Below are positions 34,977 to 43,682 of a DNA stretch of 64,000 nucleotides, piece after piece. The translations under genes were made by a program, and so were the position numbers. The DNA comes from UBA4971 sp900019985. Its GTDB lineage: Bacteria > Bacillota > SHA-98 > UBA4971. Location of the stretch: NCBI GenBank assembly GCA_050949175.1, contig JBMNFG010000009.1, forward strand, positions 372,001 to 436,000, given 5' to 3'. How positions within the stretch are numbered: the first letter of the stretch is position 1; each line of letters begins with the position of its first letter. A model generated the notes under the pieces. It saw only the letters and a list, made by a program, of their open reading frames with translations, was not told where the DNA came from and ran no database searches.

Positions 34977-35507
34977 GTGCCTAAGAAAGTTGGAAAATCC
35001 GTATTGGCGATAACTGTCTTTGTGGCAGTAGTGACGGTCCTGTGGTATGCTCAGCTGCGTGCAGCCAGAAGCGCAAAGACAGCCGATAATCAAGGGATTG
35101 AAGGAAGGCCCGCTTATAAAGCCCAAATGGACCTGGCAGATCCGGGCAATAGCTATAGCTATAATTATGAGCTGATGGCAAGGGTCATTTCCGCTGAAGC
35201 GAAAGGCGAACCGTACATCGGCCAGGTTGCAGTTGGGGCTGTTATCTTAAACAGGCTGAACCATCCGCATTTCCCCAATACCATTCCAGGGGTTATCTTT
35301 GAGCCTGATGCTTTTACTGCAGTAACCACAGGGCATGTGTGGCTTCCTCCTGTCTCTTCCTCATATCGAGCAGCTCAGGACGCGTTGGCAGGCTGGGATC
35401 CTACAGGCGGTGCAATCTACTACTATAACCCTGCTAAAGCCACAAACTGGTGGGTAGCTACCAGGACCTTTATAGTTCAGATAGGGAAACACTTATTCCT
35501 CAGGTAA
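34977..35507 (+). CDS. sleB: Spore cortex-lytic enzyme SleB-like cell wall hydrolase
   Basis: 176 residues; start GTG 34977 after an AGAGCCGGGGG stretch. A signal/anchor helix (VLAITVFVAVVTVLWYAQL) is followed by a Hydrolase_2 (SleB catalytic) domain: YELMARVISAEAKGEPYIGQVAVGAVILNRLNHPHFPNTIPGVIFEPDAFTAV (catalytic Glu in AEAKGE) and YYYNPAKATNWWVATR. The N-terminal peptidoglycan-binding domain of canonical SleB is absent, so it resembles CwlJ or short SleB forms. It precedes ypeB, the usual partner needed for its stability in spores. Confidence 0.87.
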   Translation: MPKKVGKSVLAITVFVAVVTVLWYAQLRAARSAKTADNQGIEGRPAYKAQMDLADPGNSYSYNYELMARVISAEAKGEPYIGQVAVGAVILNRLNHPHFPNTIPGVIFEPDAFTAVTTGHVWLPPVSSSYRAAQDALAGWDPTGGAIYYYNPAKATNWWVATRTFIVQIGKHLFLR

Positions 35508-35527
35508 CCGTCTGGGAGGTGGCAAGG

Positions 35528-36895
35528 ATGAAGCAAAGATGGGGATGGACGGCTTTAATTGCGGCACTTGTCATATTAGGCCTTGTAGGAGCCAGGGAGT
35601 ACTCCTTGAGAAGAGAGGCGGAGCTTAGAACGGAGAATCAGTATCAACGTGCATTTCAGGAGGTCGTCTACCACGTGGACTGCCTGGCTGAGGAACTGGC
35701 AAAGGCATCTGTAGCAGGTTCTTATCCCATGGTGCAAAAGGCCTTTGCAGATGCCTGGAGGCATACTGAGTCCGCCAGGGCAGGCCTGGGACAGTTGCCC
35801 ATAGGTACAGTTGAGCTCTCCACAACAGAGGATTTCTTGTCGCAGGTAGCGTCGTTCACCTATACCTTGTCACAACGAGGCGTTTCCGGCGGCGCCATGT
35901 CAGACAAGGAATGGACGATCTTGCGAGATCTTCGTGAGCAAGCCTCATTTGCAGCTCGTGAGCTTACTCGGCTCGGCGATTCCATTGCTTCAGGCAGGCT
36001 TAGGTGGATAGATGTACAACGCGACAGTATGGCTGCCTCAGCTATGCGGCCTGACTCAGGAACGACTCAAAGTGTGCCTTCGAACCAAGTGACAAAAGGA
36101 CTTAAAATGCTCGAAGACGGAATGACAAGGTTTCCAACGCCTGACTTTGAAGGGGTTATTCCTCCTCCCAGGAGGAAGCTTCCGGATATTCCCGGCCCTG
36201 AGATAAGCGAGGACGATGCCGTAAGAATAGCTATGGAGTTTTTAGGATTCTCGCTGCAAGAAGGGGCAAAAGGCGAGGTTATAGCCAGGATATCCTCGGA
36301 ACCTGAAAGCTATAGAGTGGAGATAACCCCTGCCAGAGGCAGATCCCCTGCTGCATGGGCAGATATCTCAGTAAGAGGCGGAAAGGTTCTCTGGACGTTC
36401 AGAGATACACCTGTCGGGGCTGAAACCATCACACCTGACATGGCTGTTAATGTTGCAAGAGAATTCCTTGCCTCTCACGGTTTTGAAAACATGCGCCTCA
36501 TTTCCAGGCGCGACTATCAAGGCGTAGCTGCTATCGGATTTGCTTATGAGCAAGACGGTGTCGTGATATACCCTGACTACGTTGTAGTGAGGGTATCGTT
36601 GGCTGGCGGCGACATAGATGGGTTTGAAGGTACGAATTACCAGATATTTCACAGAGCAAGGCCGCTCGAGGCGCCTGTGATTTCCGAAGCTGAAGCAAGA
36701 GAAGGGTTAAACCCCAGGCTTGAAGTGACAGACTCAAGGCTTGCTGTTATACTTGACGACTTCTACCAGGAGAAACTGGTATACGAATTCCGGTGCACCT
36801 TAGATAAAGATACTTACCTGGTATACATCAACGCGGAGACAGGCGAGGAGGAAGAAGTGAAAAAGGCCGAAATCAGGGGATTGGAATTAGTATAA
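35528..36895 (+). CDS. ypeB: Germination protein YpeB
   Basis: 455 residues from ATG 35528, set by GGGAGGT at 35514-35520; the frame is open further upstream inside sleB. An N-terminal helix anchors the chain. A helical region follows to about residue 230 (FADAWRHTESARAGLGQLPIG), then repeated PepSY-like units: ISEDDAVRIAMEFLG, ITPDMAVNVAREFLASHGF and a last one ending VYINAETGEEEEV. This is the YpeB plan. It is needed for SleB placement in the spore cortex. Its 3' end overlaps the convergent Spo0A-like gene by 9 bp. Confidence 0.88.
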   Translation: MKQRWGWTALIAALVILGLVGAREYSLRREAELRTENQYQRAFQEVVYHVDCLAEELAKASVAGSYPMVQKAFADAWRHTESARAGLGQLPIGTVELSTTEDFLSQVASFTYTLSQRGVSGGAMSDKEWTILRDLREQASFAARELTRLGDSIASGRLRWIDVQRDSMAASAMRPDSGTTQSVPSNQVTKGLKMLEDGMTRFPTPDFEGVIPPPRRKLPDIPGPEISEDDAVRIAMEFLGFSLQEGAKGEVIARISSEPESYRVEITPARGRSPAAWADISVRGGKVLWTFRDTPVGAETITPDMAVNVAREFLASHGFENMRLISRRDYQGVAAIGFAYEQDGVVIYPDYVVVRVSLAGGDIDGFEGTNYQIFHRARPLEAPVISEAEAREGLNPRLEVTDSRLAVILDDFYQEKLVYEFRCTLDKDTYLVYINAETGEEEEVKKAEIRGLELV

Positions 36896-37282
36896 AGAGT
36901 CAACTCTTATCTCTTCAGCCACCCTAGTAATAAACAGCGCGTTAGTAGGTACCTTCTTGTCATTTAGGTGTGAAAAGGCACCGAAAAGCTCATGAAGCTT
37001 CTCATGGTTTCCAAGCTTCCAGGTTTTGCGGATTGCGTACCTGATAGCCGCTTCCACAACAGGAGATGTAGTCTGATAGCGCTCTGCGATTTTTTCGTAG
37101 AGGTCTTTGGTAACAGGCGCATACATGTTCTCGTCCAAGACTGCCATATAGATAGCATCTTTAAGATACAAGTATCCTTTAAAGTAGTTAGGCATCTCAA
37201 GATCGAACAAGACCCTTGCGACGTGTGCTTCTATCTCTTCTGCGGATTTACGAAGGAAGATTCCTCGCGTTTTCTTTGCCAT
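36887..37282 (-). CDS. Stand-alone Spo0A C-terminal DNA-binding domain protein
   Basis: 131 residues from ATG 37282, with GAGGAGG 9 bases upstream; an in-frame start at 37324 lacks such a site. Residues about 20-125 match the Spo0A effector domain: VARVLFDLEMPNYFKGYLYLKDAIYMAV, VTKDLYEKIAERYQTTSPVVEAAIRYAIRKTW (recognition helix) and LHELFGAFSHLNDKKVPTNALFI. There is no receiver domain, so it cannot be switched by phosphorelay in the usual way. It may act constitutively or modulate 0A-box genes. It lies next to the sleB-ypeB spore genes, which fits a sporulation link, but the target genes are unknown. Confidence 0.82.
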   Translation of the reverse strand: MAKKTRGIFLRKSAEEIEAHVARVLFDLEMPNYFKGYLYLKDAIYMAVLDENMYAPVTKDLYEKIAERYQTTSPVVEAAIRYAIRKTWKLGNHEKLHELFGAFSHLNDKKVPTNALFITRVAEEIRVDSLY

Positions 37283-37399
37283 GTCCGCAGGCCTCCTCGG
37301 CCATTTCTCATCCCAGGTACACACGTAGGCTTTATTCGCTATTTATTCCCAATGTCCTTATTTCGCCATAAATTATCATTGAAATCTTAGGAAAAAATA

Positions 37400-37474
37400 T
37401 GGTGCGCCTAGCAGGACTCGAACCTGCGCACCCGGCTCCGGAGGCCGGTGCTCTATCCCCTGAGCTATAGGCGC
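37400..37474 (-). tRNA. tRNA-Arg (anticodon CCG)
   Basis: The reverse complement folds as a full cloverleaf: acceptor GCGCCTA/TAGGCGC, D arm GCTC...GAGC, anticodon stem CCGGC/GCCGG with loop CTCCGGA (anticodon CCG, reading CGG), and T arm GCAGG-TTCGAGT-CCTGC. The CCA end is encoded (37400-37402). Confidence 0.95.
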
Positions 37475-37627
37475 ACTGTCTGCGTACATGATAACAATGT
37501 ACGCTGTGAGTGTCAAACGAATCATCGATCAATAATAATCCAAGCACACGGCACAAAACTCAAGGTTCTTACTTAGTATAGACATGTAAGGGCGTGAAAT
37601 GTTGCCTTTTGAAAGGAGGTGGACTAA

Positions 37628-37987
37628 ATGAGATGGCTCAGAGTTCTCTGGAACGTGATAACCAGCGAATCGGTAATGGAGCCCCTAATCGTAATCCTCC
37701 TAGGCTATGCACTGCAAGTATATCAGAGAAACCGCAAATACCAGATTATTGTCGATACGACCGTAGACGTTGTTGACTACATTGAAGAACACTACAAGGA
37801 ATGGGGCATACAGGGTAGTGAAAAAATGGAGAAATTTATCCAGCTTTTCACTGAAGAGTACAAGAAAGCCACAGGAAGGCTGCCGAAAGAAGGTGAACTT
37901 CAAACTGCACGTCTACGAGCCGAAGCCCATGTTCAGCGGACACGACGTGGGGATTCGGGAAACTACAGAATCCGCAGGATCGCGTAA
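37628..37987 (+). CDS. Small membrane protein, LLH-holin-like
   Basis: 119 residues from ATG 37628, preceded by a strong AAAGGAGGTG. One N-terminal membrane helix (VMEPLIVILLGYALQVY) is followed by a charged helical region with DYIEEHYKEWGIQGSEKMEKFIQLFTEEYKKATGRLP. The plan and the G.QG..KM..F.....E..K.TGR pattern recall LL-H-type phage holins. No phage genes are nearby, so it is either a domesticated holin-like protein or a chance resemblance. A 26-residue basic tail follows. Function is unknown. Confidence 0.55.
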   Translation: MRWLRVLWNVITSESVMEPLIVILLGYALQVYQRNRKYQIIVDTTVDVVDYIEEHYKEWGIQGSEKMEKFIQLFTEEYKKATGRLPKEGELQTARLRAEAHVQRTRRGDSGNYRIRRIA

Positions 37988-38105
37988 GATAACGGGGACT
38001 GATTGTCATTAGCCATCCCAAGCATTTATCAGTTATAATGTATGTTAGTGACAGAAATGCCCCAAGAGGTACCCTGTTGCAACATACTGTTTGGAGCTTG
38101 AGTAT

Positions 38106-39866
38106 ATGAAACAGAGATTCCGGGTATTAGATGACTTCTTTGCCAAGTATCGGTACAGATATGTTATCGGAGTAATATTCTTTCTAATTGTTGACATTCT
38201 ACAGCTGTTCGTCCCCCGGATCCTGGGTAATATTACTGACAGGTTCAGAGCGGGTGTCCTGACAACGCAAGGGCTCCTTCGCTATGTACTCCTTATAGTC
38301 GGCATTGCTCTCTTTGTGGCAATAGGCAGGTACTTCTGGCGCATGTATCTTTTGGGAACTGCCAGGCTCCTCGACTATCATCTAAGGAACAAATTCTTTG
38401 CTCACCTTGAGACATTATCTGCAGATTTTTTCAACAGGCACAAGACAGGTGAGTTGATGGCTCATGCTACCAACGATATCCATTCAGTGCGCCATGCTTT
38501 TGGACAAGGTATTGTGCTGGCGGTAGATGCGGTGTTTCTTACACTCTCCGTAGTCTCAATCATGGTGGCGACTCTTGACATCCGCCTTGTACTTCTGGGG
38601 CTTCTGCCGCTCCCCTTTGTTGCTCTTGTTGTTACCAGGTTTTCCAGGCTGATTCATTCCAGGTTTCTCAAAGTCCAAGAGGCTTTCGCCGGCCTTACTG
38701 ATTTTGTCCAAGAGAACCTTAGCGGAATCAGGGTAGTAAAAGCTTTTGTCCAGGAAGAAGCTGAACTTGGAAAGTTCAAGGATTCGAATGAGACCCTTAT
38801 TGCCGCTAACATGCATTTAGTGAAGGTATGGGGCCTTTTCTGGCCTTTGGTGCAGTATCTCTCCGGGCTCAGTTTTGTGGTAGTCCTTGGCTATGGTGGG
38901 AAGCTGGTTGTACTGGGAGACATAAGTCTCGGTGATTTTGTTGCGTTCACAGGGTATCTTGGGATGATCATATGGCCAATGATGGCAATAGGCTGGGTAG
39001 TCAATATCCTCCAGCGCGGTATGGCATCCATGGACAGGCTTAATAAGATATTCGATGTGATGCCGAAGGTGAGAGACCGTGATGATGCAGCTGATATCTT
39101 GGAAATCTCCGGAGAGATTGAGTTTAGGAACTTGACGTTTAAGTATCCTGAGGCATCTTCTCCCACGCTTCGCGGGATCACACTGAACGTACCCCGGGGT
39201 AAGACTTTGGGCATCCTTGGGCGTACAGGCAGCGGGAAATCAACTCTTACAAATCTTCTTGTCAGAGTCTGGGATCCTTCTCCGGGAGAGCTTTTTATAG
39301 ATGGGACAGATATCAGGAAAATACCCTTAGCGGTATTAAGAAGAGATATCGGGTACGTGCCGCAGGATAATTTCTTGTTTTCTACAACACTTGAACAAAA
39401 CATCGGATTCGGAGCTTCTGAGTTCTCCAGGGAAGACGTGGTGCAGGTTGCTGAGATTGCAGGCGTAAGAGACGATATCGAGGCGTTTCCCGATGGGTTC
39501 GATACAGTCATCGGTGAGAGAGGAGTAACTCTTTCCGGTGGTCAGAAACAGAGGGTCACAATAGCGAGAGCGCTCATTAAGGACCCGAAAATCCTAATCC
39601 TTGATGACTGTTTTTCTGCGGTAGATACAGAAACCGAAGAGAAGATTTTAGAGTCGCTCAGAGATGTCAGGCAGGGCAGGACGACGATTCTGATATCCCA
39701 TAGGATTTCTACTTTGAAGGAAGCAGATGAAATCATAGTGTTAGACGACGGGGAAATCGTAGAGCAGGGAGATCACGAGTCCCTTGTGGCTGCCGGAGGG
39801 CTCTATGCGGAGATCCACAGGCGACAATTGCTGGAAGCTGAACTCAGCTCTGATGAGGAGATATAA
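38106..39866 (+). CDS. ABC transporter, membrane + ATPase (YheI/BmrC-like)
   Basis: 586 residues from ATG 38106, with GGAG 9 bases upstream; an in-frame TTG at 38091 is an alternative. Six transmembrane segments (type I exporter fold, about 20-310) precede the nucleotide-binding domain: Walker A LGRTGSGKSTLTNLL, Q-loop GYVPQDNFLFSTTLEQNIGFG, signature VTLSGGQKQRVTIARAL, Walker B ILILDDCFSAVDTETE (with Asp in place of the usual catalytic Glu) and H-loop ILISHRIST. The Asp-for-Glu change marks it as the non-hydrolysing half of a heterodimer such as YheI/YheH. It is followed after 3 bp by its partner. Confidence 0.9.
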   Translation: MKQRFRVLDDFFAKYRYRYVIGVIFFLIVDILQLFVPRILGNITDRFRAGVLTTQGLLRYVLLIVGIALFVAIGRYFWRMYLLGTARLLDYHLRNKFFAHLETLSADFFNRHKTGELMAHATNDIHSVRHAFGQGIVLAVDAVFLTLSVVSIMVATLDIRLVLLGLLPLPFVALVVTRFSRLIHSRFLKVQEAFAGLTDFVQENLSGIRVVKAFVQEEAELGKFKDSNETLIAANMHLVKVWGLFWPLVQYLSGLSFVVVLGYGGKLVVLGDISLGDFVAFTGYLGMIIWPMMAIGWVVNILQRGMASMDRLNKIFDVMPKVRDRDDAADILEISGEIEFRNLTFKYPEASSPTLRGITLNVPRGKTLGILGRTGSGKSTLTNLLVRVWDPSPGELFIDGTDIRKIPLAVLRRDIGYVPQDNFLFSTTLEQNIGFGASEFSREDVVQVAEIAGVRDDIEAFPDGFDTVIGERGVTLSGGQKQRVTIARALIKDPKILILDDCFSAVDTETEEKILESLRDVRQGRTTILISHRISTLKEADEIIVLDDGEIVEQGDHESLVAAGGLYAEIHRRQLLEAELSSDEEI

Positions 39867-39869
39867 AGC

Positions 39870-41897
39870 ATGGCTATGCATCATGAAGATGAAGTAGTGG
39901 GAAAAGCATACGACCACAAGCTGATGAAAAGGCTTCTTAAGTACGCACGGCCGTACAAGTGGTTCCTTGTAGGCTGCGTGCTGCTTTTATTAGTCATTAC
40001 AGGACTGGATCTCCTGCAGCCTTATCTGATTAAAGTTGCAATAGACAATCACATGAACGCCCTCACCCAACCTATGGTTGTATTTACGCCCGGCAAGGAG
40101 CCTCGTCCCGGTATCTCCTTCGATGGGTATATATTTGTCCGCGAAAGAGAGCTGGGCGACAAGTACATGCCGGATTACGAAGGCTCCGCCGTGCCTGTAA
40201 AGGCTGAAATTGAAGAGGACGGGGACACGTACTACCTGAGAATCCAGTCACCCGACGGAGATGTGGAGATTCGTGAGCTTACAAAAGACGATTTGCAGGT
40301 ATTCAAAGCGTATGATATTCGTGCTGTGATAAGGTTGGGCCTTATACTCCTTGGAGCTTTGACTCTGGCCTTTATCCTCAATTACATACAGGTTTATGTC
40401 CTTCAGTATACAGGCCTTAGAATCGTCTCAAGCATGAGGCAAGAGGTTTTCGCGCATCTTCAAGCTCTGTCACTGGCTTTTTTCGACAAGAATCCAATCG
40501 GCCGCCTTGTTACCAGGGTAACCAATGATATGGATGCACTGAATGAAATGTACACAGCTGCCCTGGTGAACTTGTTTAAAGACGTCTTTCTTCTTGTAGG
40601 AATCATAGTAGTGATGCTGAGGATGAATGTCGAGCTTGCCGTTGCGAGCTTTGCCGTTCTCCCTGTGATAGTTGTTGTTACAGCGATGTTCCGTACTAAG
40701 GCCAGGCAGGCATATAGAGCTGCCAGGGTAAGGTTGGCAAGGATCAATGCGGCTTTGGCAGAAAATATTTCCGGGGTGCGCATAATTCAAATCTTCGGCA
40801 GGGAGAAGGAGAAATTCCAAGAGTTTGACAGGGTTAATCACGACTACCTTGATGCATCTATGCGAGAGCTGAAAGTATATGCAGTTTTCAGGCCTGCCAT
40901 GAACTTTATCTCATCCTTTGCACTCGCCCTTTTGATCTGGTTTGGCGGTAGGCGCGTATTGGGAGGAACCCTCGAATTCGGCGTGCTTTTTGCTTTCACC
41001 AACTACTTGGAGCAATTCTTCCGTCCGATTAATGACTTGACAGAGAAGTACAATATTATGCAGGCTGCCATGGCTTCTGCAGAACGTATTTTCATGCTCC
41101 TTGATTCCCGGGAGCTTGAGCCTGAGCCGGAAAAACCTGTTGTTTTCCCAAGGCCAAGAGGGGAGATTGAGTTTGAGAACGTATGGTTCGCGTACAACGA
41201 CAACGACTGGGTCTTAAAAGATGTCAGCTTCCGTATTGAACCGGGTGAAACCTGCGCTTTCGTCGGTCATACCGGGGCAGGAAAGACCTCCATCATCAGC
41301 CTGATAGGACGGATGTATGAAATATCCAAGGGGCGAATACTCATTGACGGGGTGGATATCAGAGACATACCTACTCAGGAGTTGCGGCGCCACATAGGTG
41401 TAGTGCATCAGGATGTGTTTTTGTTCACAGGGGATATAAAGACCAATATTGCCCTGGGTGACACCGGTATTAGCTTTGAAGAGGTGCGGGAAGCAGCATC
41501 CTTTGTAAATGCGGACAGGTTCATATCCAGGCTGCACGGAGGATATGACGCAGAGGTCAGGGAGAGGGGTGCTACATTATCTGCAGGTGAAAGGCAGCTT
41601 CTTTCGTTTGCCAGGGCATTGGTGAGAGACCCGGCTATACTCGTCTTAGATGAGGCTACCGCGAACATTGACACTGAAACCGAAGCTCTTATTCAGGATG
41701 CTCTCAAGAGGTTGACCAGGGGAAGAACTACGCTTGTCGTAGCTCACAGGCTCTCAACGATTCAGAATGCAGATAAAATCATTGTGATTCACAAAGGAAG
41801 GGTCAGAGAGATAGGGACCCACCAGGAGCTTCTGGCAAAGCGGGGCATTTACTACCAGTTGTACCTCCTTCAGTACAAAGAACAGATAGGTGCATAA
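39870..41897 (+). CDS. ABC transporter, membrane + ATPase (YheH/BmrD-like)
   Basis: 675 residues from ATG 39870. It has a type I exporter fold with an extra soluble insertion of about 85 residues between TM1 and TM2 (roughly 48-135, containing KEPRPGISFDGYIFVRE), as in the 670-residue YheH proteins. The ATPase shows Walker A VGHTGAGKTSIISLI, signature ATLSAGERQLLSFARAL, Walker B ILVLDEATANIDTETE (canonical Glu) and H-loop VVAHRLSTI. Together with the upstream gene it forms a heterodimer with one degenerate site. YheHI-type exporters expel drugs and influence sporulation kinases in Bacillus; the substrate here is unknown. Confidence 0.9.
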   Translation: MAMHHEDEVVGKAYDHKLMKRLLKYARPYKWFLVGCVLLLLVITGLDLLQPYLIKVAIDNHMNALTQPMVVFTPGKEPRPGISFDGYIFVRERELGDKYMPDYEGSAVPVKAEIEEDGDTYYLRIQSPDGDVEIRELTKDDLQVFKAYDIRAVIRLGLILLGALTLAFILNYIQVYVLQYTGLRIVSSMRQEVFAHLQALSLAFFDKNPIGRLVTRVTNDMDALNEMYTAALVNLFKDVFLLVGIIVVMLRMNVELAVASFAVLPVIVVVTAMFRTKARQAYRAARVRLARINAALAENISGVRIIQIFGREKEKFQEFDRVNHDYLDASMRELKVYAVFRPAMNFISSFALALLIWFGGRRVLGGTLEFGVLFAFTNYLEQFFRPINDLTEKYNIMQAAMASAERIFMLLDSRELEPEPEKPVVFPRPRGEIEFENVWFAYNDNDWVLKDVSFRIEPGETCAFVGHTGAGKTSIISLIGRMYEISKGRILIDGVDIRDIPTQELRRHIGVVHQDVFLFTGDIKTNIALGDTGISFEEVREAASFVNADRFISRLHGGYDAEVRERGATLSAGERQLLSFARALVRDPAILVLDEATANIDTETEALIQDALKRLTRGRTTLVVAHRLSTIQNADKIIVIHKGRVREIGTHQELLAKRGIYYQLYLLQYKEQIGA

Positions 41898-41968
41898 TGA
41901 CGCTTTTTGATGGTACTTTTTTACACCGGGCATGTGCTGTATAATGTTGTCTTGGGGGGGGGAGTAAG

Positions 41969-43268
41969 TTGCCGGGATTCGTGTATGTTGACGAGAACTG
42001 CAACAAGTGCGGTTTATGCATTTCCGTATGCCCTGTTGAGGCCATATCCTTTGCGGGGGATAAGATCGTCGTAGACCCGCAAAGGTGCGATGGATGCGGT
42101 AAATGCTTTAGAGTCTGCCCTGAAGAGGCATTCCGGCTAAAAGACGATGTTAAAGCCGTTCTATGGGTGCTGGCTTCAGGTGAAGAAGTCTCAAGCGATC
42201 TTGACGAAGCGTTTGCCAAAGCCCTTCCCGGTGTGGGCAAAGGCCGCATCAGTGAAGCCGCCAGGCTCCTCTTATCCTGGAAATCCCATGAGAACGGTAA
42301 GTCACGGAGGCCCTCTGAAAACGCTGTGATTGCATACAGCGTAGAAATGGGGAAGATTCTGGACCTGGCGGCAAAGGTAGCCCAGGTCAATTCGACTGTT
42401 CTGATTTCAGGTGAATCAGGCGTAGGGAAAGAGGTAGTCGCAAGATTTGTCCATAACGTAAGTCTTCGCAAAAACGGCCCGTTTGTCACGATAAACTGCG
42501 GAGCGATTCCTCTGAATCTCCTGGAATCGGAACTGTTCGGGTATGAAGCCGGTGCGTTTACCGGCGCGAACCGTCAAGGCAAACCCGGGATGATTGAAAC
42601 TGCGTCCTCAGGTACACTTTTTCTCGATGAGATATCTGAACTCCCTCTCGATCTTCAAGTAAAGCTCCTTCAGGTAATCCAGGAACATCGCTTGATAAGG
42701 GTAGGCGGCATAGAGCCTATCGACGTGGATATCAGGATTATTGCAGCTACCAACAGAGACCTGGCAAAAATGGTGGAAAAAGGGGAGTTCCGTGCAGATC
42801 TCTACTACAGGTTGAATGTAGTCCCCATAGTCATCCCACCTCTCCGGGAGAGAAGAGATGACGTCATTCCCCTTATCTATCACTTCTTAGCAAAGCACAA
42901 CAATGCCCACCGGTACAATAAGACGATTTCCCGAAAAGCAAGGGAAGTATTGACAAAGTATTCCTGGCCTGGGAATGTCAGAGAACTTGAGAATCTCATA
43001 GAACGGCTTGTGGTTACAGTTGAAAGAGATGAAATTGATGTAGAAGATCTGCCTGATTATGTCAAGGCGTGGATCCGGTGATCAAGGCCCAAAGGTGATA
43101 GTTGAAGGAGTGATACCTCTTCGGCAAGCTGTAGAAGAGGTTGAAAGACAGCTCATTAAGCATGCCAAAGAAGAGCACGAGACTACCTACGAAATGGCGG
43201 AAGCCCTCGGGGTGAACCAATCTACCGTTGTCAGGAAATTGAAGAAGTACGCGAAGCATGCCAATTAA
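41969..43268 (+). CDS. Ferredoxin-domain sigma-54 activator, apparent frameshift before the HTH
   Basis: TTG 41969 follows a run of G's. Residues 11-50 hold two [4Fe-4S] motifs (Cys 11, 14, 17, 21 and 40, 43, 46, 50). After a short linker comes the AAA+ activator domain: Walker A ISGESGVGKEVVARFVH, the sigma-54 contact loop ESELFGYEAGAFTGA, Walker B GTLFLDEISELPLDLQ, and RIIAATNRDL. The frame stops at 43081. The expected Fis/TyrR-type HTH (IPLRQAVEEVERQLIKHAKEE...NQSTVVRKLKKY) continues in the +1 frame to 43268. Removing one G in CCGGT near 43076 restores it. It precedes a sigma-54 promoter and the hydrogenase operon, so it is inferred to sense electron status and activate them. Confidence 0.85.
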
Positions 43269-43282
43269 TGCAAGGATGCATT
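43267..43282. promoter_or_regulatory. Upstream activator dyad 1
   Basis: AATGCA-AGGA-TGCATT, a perfect 6-bp inverted repeat with a 4-bp spacer, followed by ATTTGATGC. It overlaps the stop codon of the activator gene and lies about 310 bp before the -24 element. Confidence 0.55.
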
Positions 43283-43471
43283 ATTTGATGCTCATTTGCA
43301 TTAACGCTGTTTTAGCCGACTTCTTTGGTGTTTGAAGGACCACTAAAACGACGAGAATACCATTCCCAAGCTAGAGACGCTAAAGACTGATTCCTATTGA
43401 GATTTAAGAAGTAAATAGAGTCAGCCATTGGGCTGGAAGTCGAGACAAAGAGTGCCAAACCTCCTTTATGT

Positions 43472-43487
43472 AATGCGCTGATGCATT
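43472..43487. promoter_or_regulatory. Upstream activator dyad 2
   Basis: AATGCG-CTGA-TGCATT, with the same arms and spacing as dyad 1 apart from one base, and again followed by ATTTGGTGC. It is centred about 107 bp before the -24 element, a standard distance for a sigma-54 enhancer site. The 200 bp between the dyads contains no gene. Confidence 0.6.
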
Positions 43488-43584
43488 ATTTGGTGCCTGT
43501 TTCGTCCCTATTTGCCAATTCGTGTGTAGGCTTTGTGATGTGTTTCACAAGGTCTTGGCGGAGATCCGCGCGGTTTTTCGTGGA

Positions 43585-43601
43585 TTGGCATGGTTCTTGC
43601 A
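43585..43601 (+). promoter_or_regulatory. Sigma-54 (-24/-12) promoter of the hydrogenase operon
   Basis: TTGGCATGGTTCTTGCA: the GG (43587-43588) and GC (43599-43600) are separated by 10 bp, as required, and both consensus blocks TGGCA and TTGCA are present. It lies 82 bp before the first hydrogenase gene and 317 bp after the gene for the sigma-54 activator. Confidence 0.85.
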
Positions 43602-43682
43602 CTATATAGGTTGTGGGTTCGGTCTCGGGAATGGTTTGTAGTTCTTCGCTTTAGGTTCTGGATTGGTAAGGAGGAATCAAGT

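Noticed and set aside
38003..38039. TTGTCA...TATAAT before the ABC exporter as a promoter
   Set aside because: The -10 is good (38034-38039), but the nearest -35-like hexamer is 25 bp away, so the pair is not convincing.
43281..43500. Repeated ATGCATTATTTG segments taken first as a two-unit CRISPR-like or mobile repeat
   Set aside because: Only two copies about 205 bp apart, each part of a short dyad at sigma-54 enhancer distances; a regulatory reading fits better. No CRISPR array was seen anywhere in the window.
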